Source: Ichthyophonus hoferi
Taxonomy: Eukaryota > Opisthokonta > Ichthyosporea > Ichthyophonida > Ichthyophonidae
Assembly (NCBI GenBank): GCA_002751075.1
Contig: NAOQ01000044.1
Location: 231,924-243,689 of the forward strand
Length of the DNA: 11,766 bases
Direction: 5' to 3'
In this document: positions 1 through 8,090 of the stretch, piece by piece
Numbering within the stretch: position 1 is the stretch's first letter
How the letters are laid out: the number at the start of each line of letters is the position of its first letter
Position numbers and translations under genes: made by a program
Notes under the pieces: generated by a model
What the model was told of the DNA's origin: nothing
The model's input: the letters and a program-made list of their open reading frames with translations, nothing else
The model's database searches: none

Positions 1-30
1 AGGTCACAGGTTCGATCCCTGTAGGGGCCA
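1..30 (+). tRNA. tRNA gene, 3' end only (probably tRNA-Ile)
   Basis: This is the 3' part of a nuclear tRNA gene cut by the window edge. Bases 1-5 (AGGTC) are a standard variable loop. Bases 6-10 and 18-22 form a perfect 5-bp T stem around the loop TTCGATC, which also supplies the internal B box (GGTTCGATCCC). Bases 23-29 (AGGGGCC) are the 3' strand of the acceptor stem and A30 is the discriminator; CCA is not encoded. The 5' strand should therefore begin GGCCCCT, just outside the window. An acceptor of GGCC...GGCC with A73 and an AGGTC variable loop resembles animal tRNA-Ile(AAU), but the anticodon is not visible, so the identity is inference. Confidence 0.9.
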
Positions 31-36
31 TTTTTT
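31..36 (+). terminator. RNA polymerase III terminator (T6)
   Basis: A run of six T directly follows the discriminator base of the tRNA, as expected for pol III termination. It supports a working tRNA gene rather than a tRNA-derived SINE, whose body would continue past this point. Confidence 0.8.
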
Positions 37-410
37 GTTCACATTCTGGTCAATGTTGGGTATTTTAAATATTACTTTCTGGCTTACTAATTCAGTTGGT
101 TAAGTTGTTACCGTCGCATTACGTTCATTTGTGTGTTTTATATGTTTTAATTCGTTGTGTCTCCGAATATACTCTTACATTGCATGCATCGCTGGGAAGG
201 GTCATTTTCTTTTATTTCTATGCTACTTCATTCCAATCGATAAGACAAAAGATATTATTCATCTATTCTCCTGGCCTTCCTCTCTATTTGTCAAACTAGG
301 ACACAGTCTAGCGATAAAGCCCAGGGGTTTATTGTTAAGCATGTTATACATTTCCAAATAACTATTGTGTGTGTGTATATTCTTATGCAATGCCTTTCAA
401 TCTCCCTTAG
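37..410. other. Spacer or intron between tRNA and first visible PIGS exon
   Basis: No exon of PIGS or any other gene could be recognised here on either strand. Two short reading frames (96-299 and 131-361, +) have no recognisable similarity and skewed AT-rich composition. The 3' end (about 393-410) is pyrimidine-rich and ends in TAG, the acceptor for the PIGS exon at 411. If the missing N-terminal exons of PIGS lie upstream of the window, this stretch is part of an intron that also holds the tRNA. Confidence 0.5.
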
Positions 411-3400
411 ATCTCTCATCGTGTCCAATCAGCTTTCCCACCCAGTGGTGCATACCACATCTCTTTTACCCTATTGGTGGCCGACCCCTGGGTGGCCCAC
501 GCTGATTGGGCAATTGCTGATGCCATCAACTCCACCCTAACCCCCATGCTTTCTGGTGGGTATAGTGCTTAGGTTCTACTGTAATTTCCTTACTGCTATT
601 ACTCTCGATTGTCCTACCATTGACCTCGTGATAGGCTTGTACATGTACTATTATCATACCTGAATACATATACTATATACTATATACTACACATTATATA
701 CTGTTTACTATACTTTTTTTCTGATCATAATCCTATACGCCTATATGTGGTGTATATAAAAGTACATATGTAGCTCCTGGCTTTCAAGATCACGTTATTG
801 CGATAATCTCAATTTTATTTGATCTGTCTATCTTTCAATGGATAGCAGTTTTGTGACGTGTTGCATCTATAAACATACATTTTAATATCCCCATTTTTTT
901 GTTGTATTATAAGACATATACGAAGTAATATTTCTTTCTGCTTTCACTTTCCTGGTTTAGGAACAGAGATATAAATGGCCTCTAGCCAATAATAATGTTT
1001 GCCACTACATGTTTGGACCTATTTAATATATACATATCCCTATTCCTTGATTAAATTCTATGCAAAAATATGGGGTGGGGATAACACTATACAAGAGAGA
1101 GAGAGAAAGAGAGAAGGAGGAAGAGAGAAGAGATAAAGAGATAATAGAAGGATATATACATAACTCAGGGCCCCTCTTGCAGAGATGAAATCATTGGCCA
1201 ACGTGACTGTGGATTCACAGGTGAGCAGCTGACCAATCAAAAATTGTAATTAGACAGATCAATTTATAATAGGGTCTCCCTTTTATTATTTCCTGTTCTT
1301 TTTTTTTTCTGTTTTTAAACTAAAATTTATATTATATATATATAAGATTCCACCAATCAACTACCCAGAAGTGACTGTGGTCATTATGGGACAGTCAGGG
1401 TGAAAGGTTAAAAGATTAAGAAACACAAATTGGCAGATATATATAATAGTATACACTGCACGTATAATGGTGGATTATGTTCTGGTTATTCATATATATC
1501 CTTGTATAGTTACTACCTCAAACCTTTAATATATTACAATGTTAAATGTATTATAGTCCAATAGTGTCTATATATATATATAGGCCAAGAAGGATGAGGT
1601 GTATGGGAATGCCCATGTATTTTACTTTACAGTCTATTAATAAGTTCCAATTAATATATCAATTAGTATATATATATATATCCTACGAATGAAACGTGAA
1701 AGTAGATTCTACATCGGTGTGTGATTGTCTTGCTTTAGTGTATTCTGTACTTTGAGATCGCCATCTCCACCCTGTTCATTGGTCTATTGCCCGCTCTCAC
1801 CCTCTTACCGCGCTGTGTTAAGTTATTAAAAATAGATAACCAGGTATTATAGGTTACACGGTAATATCTATGTAGCAGCCTATTGACGTACATGGAGCTA
1901 TAGGGCCAAGACCATTGGTGTGCAATATTTATCACAGCCAATAAGCAGTCTAGCCAATAAGCAGTCTGCTATATTGACTATGATGTCCTATGCCTGCTTT
2001 TTCCCACCTCTCCTCCCCCCTACCTCCTCTCCCACCTCTCCCTCATACCCACAGATACTCTATCTTGCTGAAGTCAGCCAAGATTTAAAACGAGCCCTGA
2101 TTGGTAAGGCTAACAATAAAGGCCCTGGTTTCTTCCTCACCCCGGATGACCTAAGAATGTTTGTTAACCCATCTGATTGGAACGTGGCGACCACTAAGAG
2201 GGAGCCTACTCTTTCTTTTCTGCTATTTATACCCGAGTATGTATTGACCTCTCTCTCTGTTATTTATATTTTATAAACGTATTTCTACTGGATATCTTTC
2301 TTCTACTCTTTAATTGTAAATTTCTATTGGTTGGTGGTTAGGTTGGAGGATGGGTGCAAGTGGTTGTACGTGTCTACCAATAGAAAGGAGTAGGCCTGGT
2401 CATGCAACCGACTCGAATCGATAGCAACACAATGCGGTATCAAGGTGTTGGTATAATATATGCCTTTGTAGCCTATATATATCGATACCTATACCTATAC
2501 CTATAACTATATCTATACACCCTAATCAGATTTACATCTTTTACTACACTAACATAGCACCATGCTATGCACAGCTTTAAGTCTACCCCCATGTATATAC
2601 GTCCTAATGACGACAAGGAATCTATTTCCTCTGCCTTTATATTACCCCGATGGGGAGGGGTGATTATTCTTAATCCAACCTACTCATCCGCTTTAAATGG
2701 TACGGTCCAATAAGATCAGAAGAATAAAAATTCTAGGTGCAATATGTCATTGGCCGCCTACCTATTTACTATTTGTGCTATAATAGTTGCATGATTTTAT
2801 ATTCTCTCCTCTCTTTATGGATTATTTAGCTAAGTTCATGGCGTATATATATATCTTTGTTTCTATCTACATATATATAATCATATAAGCGTCCAATAGG
2901 TATGTGTGCTAGCATAATTGATTTTTTAAGAGAATGAGTATAATTGGTCCTTTATATATATATATATATATATATTGCTAATATAACCAATCACACAGAT
3001 ACAATCCCACGTCATTTTACCATTGATAGGCCTACTTTAGATTACCAATTAAAACTCTTTGCTAGTCAACTAAGGACCCTTATTGGTATTCCAAATGTGG
3101 TATGAATTTTATTGGCTTATCTATTTTATCTGTTTTAGTACCCAATTATTTTTCACCCTCTCCCCTTTCCTTTCCACGTCACTGCCTTTTGGTTCTGTAT
3201 TTTCTAATTTCTTACATACGAACTGGCCTACTCCATACATATATCTTTATTATGTCTCTCTCCTTCTCCCTCTCCCTCTATTTCCCTCTTATTAATTTTC
3301 CTTTTCCTACCGCAGGCCCATAGCAACAGCGTCCTATTCGCTATAGATCATAGCTATAGTGTCTGTCAATGGGAGAAGGACGTGGTGTTGCGCTATCGGG

Positions 3401-5149
3401 TGGGGGAGTTCTTAGATCGGGCTAGCTCGGCATTAGCCTCCTTGGCTAGACTCTTAGGCGATATAGAATCCATGGTCATACAGGACCACCTGCAAACCTC
3501 AGTGTTGGATGCGCTACGGTATATATATATATATATGTGTGTGTGTATGTATGTATGATAAGGTATAGATAGTATATGGATAATATATGGATAGTATGTA
3601 TGCATGTATGTATATGTGGATGTATGTACGTATGTATGATAGTGAGTGGCAACGTATAAGGCTAAGAAATACGATTGTAGATGAAGGAACAGATGATTGG
3701 AGTAGAAGTCACGTTTATCCAAGCATGTCATATATTATATAAGTCACTCATATTCATCTCTTAAGTATCTCTACCATCGTGTTTATATATACTAGTATAT
3801 AGTTTATTGGCACCAATTAATTGCCTAATATCAATAGGCCAGAAAGGAAAAATGTTGGTCCACGTTGCATTTATTTTCATTTGTGTTGTCTGTCACTATT
3901 AGTATATTTCTTGCCTATTACCTAATATAGATAGTAATGCTTTATTGTTCAAATGGGCATTTCCCTTTTTATTTTATTTTTGTCCATATTGGTCCCAAAT
4001 TTACTCTCTACATTACATATACTAAGCTATCTCTATCTACACCCTATATCCTATATTATATACTCTATACCTTGTACACTATACCCTATACCCTATACCC
4101 TATATTATATATTCTATACCTTGTACCCTATACCCTATATCCTATGACCTATACCTTATAGCCTAAATATTCGCTACGGGTTGAATAAATTGCACCAATC
4201 CTTTTTTTTATCTTCCATGATTGTTTACCAATGATGTGTGTTTGCTCTTTTAATAGGTTTATTAAAAAGGCCCAATCACATACTGAGGCTGGAGAACTTG
4301 AGGCAGCCCATTATGGTAATAGGCTTCTCATTATTTTCTTTATCTATACATTACTCTTTTTCTCTCTTAGCACAACCCCTGCTCAATTCCTGTTAAGAAT
4401 TTTAATGTCCTTCTTTAATAGGCTGGTTATATGCATGACTATCTATAAATAAAATACTGTAAAGAAAATATTTCCATTGCCATTAACCATGTGTATCGCC
4501 TATTTAATGAAAAACACTTAATTAACTCAGCAAATACACTTGAGGCTACCGGCTCCTTGACCAAGAGAAGCATGTGCCTTTTATGTAGTTTAAGGCGTGT
4601 GTACTATTTCCGTTACTAATCACTAGTATCAATAATCAAATATAGCCTACTTTAGACTGCATCCTAGTAATTTATGTGGACTATAGTAAACATCACCTTC
4701 TTGGCTAAACATAAATCATTATAAGTTAACACAAATGTTATTGGATATGACGTATCATTGCTTAAAACTTTGTATGAGGTGTGAATCAGTCAGAGTTTCT
4801 TTGATGATTAATGCGCAAAAGAATTAAAATAATATAGTAATATATATATGGTGTATTCTGTTGCAACAATACATATACATATACATATTTTAAATTTTTC
4901 CTTGCTTACCCTCCTCCTCCTTCTACCAATCTCACAGCCGCACAAATGGCGTTTGACCAGTCAGAGATTGCCTTCTTCCATCCCAGCATGCTATCTCTTC
5001 TCTACTTCCCCGACGAACACAAATTTGCTATCTATCTTCCTCCATTCTTTCCTATTCTTGTACCAGTTATAATTGCTGTTGTTAAAGAGATAAAGAGATC
5101 GATGAAAGGTAGAGGGGGTGAGAATGAAGATAGTAAAAAGGATAACTAG
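411..5149 (+). CDS. PIGS: GPI transamidase component PIG-S (partial, C-terminal 354 aa, 8 exons)
   Basis: PIG-S is a subunit of the ER-membrane GPI transamidase, which attaches preformed GPI anchors to proteins with a C-terminal signal. Visible exons: 411-555, 1183-1220, 2055-2236, 2575-2699, 2999-3099, 3316-3518, 4257-4315 and 4938-5149; all introns are GT...AG and the phases join without a break (1065 nt). Matches to human PIG-S as I remember it run in order: GAYHISFTLL (human GYEITFSLL), ANVTVDSQ-ILYLAE (NFSVDSQILYYA), SFLLFIPD (NFLLYVPE), PRWGG, FASQLRTLIGI (FLAQLRLLFGI), SLARLLGDIESMVIQD (SLAQLLGKISNIVIKD), and SEIAFFHPSMLSLLYFPDE (SERAFFDPSLLHLLYFPDD). NST, NVT and NDT glycosylation sequons lie in the lumenal domain. 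One membrane segment (about 20-40 residues from the end) precedes a basic cytosolic tail. Human PIG-S has 555 residues, so about 235 N-terminal residues, including the first membrane segment, are missing and probably upstream. The exon 5 end could also be 3096. Confidence 0.93.
556..1182 (+). other. PIGS: PIGS intron (627 bp) with TATAC-rich and GA-rich tracts
   Basis: The intron has donor GTGGGT at 556 and acceptor CTTGCAG ending at 1182. It splits one codon: G at 555 joins AG at 1183 to give Glu. It contains a TATAC-type simple tract (about 668-712) and a purine GA tract near its 3' end. No coding exon was recognised in it. Confidence 0.75.
1093..1150. repeat. GA-rich simple repeat
   Basis: A purine-only stretch of GA, GAAA and GGA units lies about 30 bases upstream of the acceptor at 1183. 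It leaves a purine-rich rather than pyrimidine-rich region before that small 38-nt exon, apart from a short CCCCTCTTGC tract. Confidence 0.8.
1221..2054 (+). other. PIGS: PIGS intron (834 bp), longest in the gene
   Basis: The donor is GTGAGC at 1221 and the acceptor CCCACAG ends at 2054, phase 0. It holds several (TA)n runs near 1335, 1570 and 1670, a perfect 16-bp tandem duplication at 1936-1967, and an exon-like open segment at 1739-1816 described under findings. The last 60 bases are strongly pyrimidine-rich. Confidence 0.75.
1936..1967. repeat. Perfect tandem duplication of a 16-bp unit
   Basis: AGCCAATAAGCAGTCT occurs twice back to back (1936-1951 and 1952-1967) with no mismatch, so each unit carries a CCAAT. 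Identity between the copies suggests a recent slippage event. Confidence 0.9.
2237..2574 (+). other. PIGS: PIGS intron (338 bp) with ACCTAT hexamer run
   Basis: The donor is GTATGT at 2237. A second GT four bases later also stays open, but only the GTATGT choice leaves two bases (GA) that join C at 2575 and keep the frame. A degenerate TACCTA/ACTATA tract lies at about 2485-2518. No gene was seen inside. Confidence 0.75.
2953..2975. repeat. (TA)n microsatellite
   Basis: A run of about eleven TA dinucleotides sits 23 bases upstream of the PIGS exon that starts at 2999, within the expected branch-point and acceptor region. Confidence 0.9.
3519..3645. repeat. TA / TG / TATG microsatellite cluster
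   Basis: Immediately at the donor of the 3316-3518 exon the intron opens with (TA)n, then (TG)n, then many TATG units with interruptions up to about 3645. The donor GT at 3519 is itself part of the TA tract, so repeat length changes occur right at a splice site. Confidence 0.85.
3646..4256 (+). other. PIGS: Rest of PIGS intron 3519-4256
   Basis: This is AT-rich intron sequence containing the CCCTATA minisatellite (4039-4163) and ending in a pyrimidine-rich acceptor, CTCTTTTAATAG, before 4257. The minus-strand reading frame over 3393-3731 is a shadow of the exon and the TATG tract. Confidence 0.7.
4039..4163. repeat. CCCTATA minisatellite with 49-bp higher-order unit
   Basis: The tract is built from 7-mers of the type CCCTATA with variants (CCTTGTA, CCTATAT). 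A larger unit beginning CCTATATTATATACTCTATA (4050) recurs as CCTATATTATATATTCTATA (4099), a spacing of 49 bases, seven times the 7-mer. It lies in a PIGS intron. Confidence 0.85.
4316..4937 (+). other. PIGS: PIGS last intron (622 bp)
   Basis: The donor is GTAATA at 4316 and the acceptor TCTCACAG ends at 4937. The codon is split G/CC (Ala). It contains ordinary AT-rich sequence with a short ATACAT run near 4870 and a long pyrimidine tract before the acceptor. I see no gene in it. Confidence 0.75.
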
Positions 5150-5209
5150 AACATATGTTATTGTTTTTGTAAAGTTACTAAATGTATATTTGGCTATTGC
5201 ATTATTATT

Positions 5210-5215
5210 AATAAA
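5210..5215 (+). promoter_or_regulatory. PIGS: Polyadenylation signal AATAAA for PIGS
   Basis: A canonical AATAAA lies 61 bases after the PIGS stop codon in AT-rich 3' sequence, so the 3' UTR is probably short. Confidence 0.75.
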
Positions 5216-5251
5216 ATCCTAATAATATGAAAATGTGTAACGACCAGAATT

Positions 5252-5288
5252 TCTAATCGGAAATCACTATCAATGATTTCTGATTAGA
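5252..5288. repeat. 15-bp inverted repeat (hairpin)
   Basis: TCTAATCGGAAATCA (5252-5266) is complementary to TGATTTCTGATTAGA (5274-5288) across a 7-base loop, with 14 Watson-Crick pairs and one G.T pair. It lies about 40 bases downstream of the PIGS poly(A) signal, so a read-through transcript would fold here. Its role is unknown. Confidence 0.85.
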
Positions 5289-5439
5289 CAATCTGATCGA
5301 ATACCTCTCAATATTCCTATTCCTACGATTCTAGAGTGCCAAGAGCGACTGGAATAATTGCATGTCCGGTACTCAAGCAATGCATACACTATACCAATTT
5401 TGTCACACATTGCGGGCCATGGTATGAATTGGTTACAAG

Positions 5440-5821
5440 ACAGTTAACTCCGAATGAACAGGTAGTTCGTCTGAAGTCCTGATGACAAACAGATGAAATG
5501 ATTAATTCCATATTAGTTAATTGCATGACGTTCCCTACCAGGTAAATTAATTTGTCAATAGGTAGTATGTGTGCACTTACATTAATGAGGTAATTAGCTA
5601 ACGAGCCATTCAAATGAGTATATATTAGTATTCGAATATCGAAATAAGATCTGACGATTCTAGTGGGTCTCAGTAGTCTTTCATGAATTGTATTAACCAA
5701 TTAAGATCTTTACGATCCCATTGTCATTATTGAACATAGCCGCGAAAAGCGGAGATTGCGATAAGTATAAAATGAAGAGAAACAACCAATAAAAGATGGT
5801 TTTAGACGCAGACGACTAGCC
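5440..5821 (+). promoter_or_regulatory. Promoter-like module, copy A
   Basis: This AT-rich module is shared with copy B (6360-6787). Conserved blocks, in order, are AACTCCGAATGAAC (5446), GGTAAATTAATTTGTCAATA, GGTAATTAGCTAACGAGCC, and TAGTGGGTCTCAGTAGTCTT (5661), the last followed by ATTGTATTAACCAATTAAG with a CCAAT box. Then come a CCGCGAAAAGCGG palindrome (5740-5752, resembling an E2F site on the minus strand), TATAAAA at 5766-5772 and ATG at 5822. CCAAT, an E2F-like site, TATA and a very short leader is the arrangement typical of replication-dependent histone genes. That reading is inference. It could instead be part of a transposon family. Confidence 0.5.
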
Positions 5822-6235
5822 ATGAAAAGCATCAATAAACTAAATCAATCAGCGGGCGCCCAATTAGAGATAACGGCAACCAACTATCATTAAAAGAGAC
5901 TATCTCCAGAAATAAAAGAGAGTCTAAATAGAAGACTGAAAAAAAGAAGAAGGAACAAAAACAGCAAATACCAGAATATATTCATTTACAGCACACACAT
6001 TTCAACTATTGCAGGTACAGTAGATGCTAACAAGGCGTCTATCTCCATTGATACAGACAATTTTAAAAGAATAAGGAGGGTTGGTATACATTTAGCAGAA
6101 GATACCATGATTGCAGTTCAACATACCGAGTATTACAAGAACGCAGATATTATAAGCGAAGAAGCTTTGACCCTACAGATCGCCTCATTGGATCCAATTC
6201 AATCCGAGTTGGATTCTTGTTTGAATACATTGTGA
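5822..6235 (+). pseudogene. Divergent histone H2B-like reading frame with one in-frame stop
   Basis: From ATG 5822 one frame runs 23 codons, meets TAA at 5891, then stays open for 113 codons to TGA at 6233-6235. The part after the stop has a basic stretch LKKRRRNKN followed by SKYQNIFIYSTHI. This resembles the H2B entry to the histone fold (human KKRKRSRKESYSVYVYKVL, from memory). Further on, NKASISI recalls SSKAMGIM, and YKNADIISEEALTLQIASLD recalls [20 protein letters not shown]. Total length is close to H2B (about 125 residues). The region between the helices does not align cleanly. No histone 3' stem-loop or AATAAA follows at once. It lies 56 bases from the TATA box of copy A. It may be a decayed or fast-evolving variant, or chance similarity; no clear splice pair removes the stop. 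Confidence 0.4.
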
Positions 6236-6359
6236 TATGTTGTTGTTAATATAATAGTATTTCATGAAATGGTTAATAGTAATTCTAGATTATAGGATTT
6301 TACTGTTACTGGTAAACAGTGTTTAAAAATAATTATCAAATATGATTCATGTTGCAGGA
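6236..6359. other. Short AT-rich spacer with small hairpin
   Basis: Nothing coding is seen. ACTGTT and AACAGT (within about 6300-6325) form a 6-bp stem with a 7-base loop downstream of the H2B-like stop. It does not match the metazoan histone 3' stem-loop, which has a 4-base loop and flanking consensus. Confidence 0.5.
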
Positions 6360-6787
6360 TCGTTCAACTCTGAATGAACATTTTGCTTGGCCGAAGTTCT
6401 GGTAACAAGTGGATCATAAAATGATTGATGCATTATTAGTTAATAGCAATTGGGTAAATATATTGGTCAATACGTAGACACTAGAAGTATGAGATAATTA
6501 GCTAAAGAGCCAATCATATTAGGCCACAATAGCATTAGACTAAATTCGTTAAAATGCCATTCATATCAGAACTCAATAGGATTAGATTATCGAGACAAAG
6601 TCAAATAATCTTAGTGGGTCTCAGTGATCTTCCGTGAATTGTATTAGCCAATAAGGTTCTCTACAGTAAGTCCCATTGACAGACGAACACAGCTATAATT
6701 AGCACCCGCGATAAACGCATGTTGCGAAGAGGATAAAAGGAACGGAAACAGCTAATAATAAACACGGTTAATAACGTTTCAATTATT
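6360..6787 (+). promoter_or_regulatory. Promoter-like module, copy B
   Basis: This is a second, diverged copy of the module at 5440-5821, in the same orientation, about 920 bases downstream. Matching blocks are AACTCTGAATGAAC (6365), GGTAAATATATTGGTCAATA, GATAATTAGCTAAAGAGCC, and TTAGTGGGTCTCAGTGATCT (6611), the last followed by GTATTAGCCAATAAGG. CCGCGATAAACG and GATAAAAGG (6732) come next. An ATG at 6788 lies 56 bases after the start of the TATA-like box, the same spacing as in copy A. The reading frame after that ATG is short (20 codons) and not recognisable, so any second gene is decayed. The transposon at 6941 has inserted just beyond. Confidence 0.5.
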
Positions 6788-6938
6788 ATGAAACAAAGCT
6801 TTGCATTTCATATATACTTTATCTCAATGATTAGATGCCTGAATAATTGACTGCATGACTCACTACGCAGAAAGAACAACATAAGTTCTCTTTCTTTCAT
6901 TCACGAACTGAAAGATAGTCTTAGCTGAAGGCTCATAC

Positions 6939-7639
6939 TATAGGGGTTCCCGGAAATAATTCAAAAAAATTGCAATAATTTGGAAAATCCTTGCATAAAT
7001 GGACAAATTCCAACAATAATTTGAAAAATTCCAACAATAAATTCACATTTTGAATATAAAAATAAATAAAAAACGAAATATAATAATAAAGAGAAAATTG
7101 AAAGAAATTGACTTTTTTCTATTTTCACTAGAGAAATTGCATGTATTTCTTGCATACATTTCTTATAATTTTTTGAACAAAAAAATGTAAATTAAGAAGA
7201 AGAAAAAATAGTTAGAAAATCTTTTATACTTGTAGTGTTTCACACAGACCTTCTTTCATCTATTCCCACATTCTGTAAATTGCAAAATGTTATAGTTGGG
7301 CTTGAGTTGAAATCATGAAGGCTCCTTTGGATGTAAATATTTATTGTTTTCCATCTATTAGCAATTATCCTATAGGTATGAATTTTACTTTTCAATACCC
7401 CAATACGTTTTCAATTGGGTTCAGTTCTGGTGGGTATGCTGGCAAATACATTAGCGTGATGGAATTGACCACCAACAACTTTTCAAAAATATCTATTTAT
7501 TGTTGGGGATCTCTATTTATGTAGAAATTTGTTGAATTGTTTTTGGGATTTGTCGCTTAATTTTAGGATTTGTCGAATTATTTCTGGGATTTGTCGAATT
7601 ATTTCTGGATTTGTTGAATTATTTCCGGGAACCCTTGTA
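6939..7639. mobile_element. Non-autonomous DNA transposon (MITE-like), 697 bp, TA target duplication
   Basis: The element proper is 6941-7637. Its ends are inverted repeats: 6941 TAGGGGTTCCCGGAAATAAT and, on the minus strand from 7637, CAAGGGTTCCCGGAAATAAT, continuing for 24 bases with two mismatches. A TA dinucleotide flanks each side (6939-6940 and 7638-7639). Inside each end are four to five degenerate units of about 20 bp, of the type GGATTTGTCGAATTATTTCT, at about 7528-7634, with the inverted version at about 6955-7047. No transposase was recognised; a 69-codon open frame at 7315-7524 (+) has no family I know. TA duplication suggests Tc1/mariner-like mobilisation, while subterminal repeats and the GGGGTTCCC end also recall hAT elements, but no 8-bp duplication is present. 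Confidence 0.85.
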
Positions 7640-8090
7640 AGAAGTAAGAAGAATTTTATTAAATCATTTTTCGGTCATTACGAATGAACTGAGTTGGTGT
7701 TAAGTGTTACATAACTTCCGCCTATCTACAAACCTGTCATAACCAATTATCATCTTAAGATGGTTCAGGATTAGACTAAAAAAAAAATTACCTAATTGTA
7801 ACTACCTGTCGTACCACTTGCACTAGTACATTCACAACTTACTACTCAATGCTAATAATAGCATGGGATATACTACTTCAAACCCAGTAGCCTTCTATCG
7901 TATAACTAGCAAGTGTTGGATCTATTGATCTATGGGGAGAACCCCAGTCTGAGCCGCAGACCAATCGATATCCTAATATTGAGATTAAGTATCTTTTTTA
8001 GGCAATAGTAGAGATAAGGGTTAGATGGAAAAGCGCTTATTGGAGATTTTAAAACTAAATCAATCGGAAATGCGGATTGGAGCGGCGGTA
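7640..8090. other. Intergenic AT-rich stretch with two adjacent small hairpins
   Basis: No reading frame or RNA gene is recognisable. At 7933-7946 TGGGG-AGAA-CCCCA and at 7947-7961 GTCTG-AGCCG-CAGAC form two perfect 5-bp hairpins directly abutting each other. A T6 run follows at about 7993. This does not match 5S, U1, U2 or U6 sequences as I remember them. Confidence 0.4.

Noticed and set aside
1-40. tRNA-derived SINE head
   Set aside because: The sequence ends cleanly at the discriminator base followed by a T6 pol III terminator, with no SINE body or tail after it.
3393-3731. Minus-strand frame of 112 codons
   Set aside because: It is the reverse of the PIGS exon 3316-3518 joined to a TATG microsatellite (runs of Y, T, H and I); no independent coding signal.
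3937-4161. Frames of YTLYPI-type repeats
   Set aside because: These are translations of the CCCTATA minisatellite inside an intron.
5389-5700. Minus-strand frame of 103 codons
   Set aside because: It lies within the promoter-like module copy A. The same frame is not open across copy B, so conservation is at DNA level rather than protein level.
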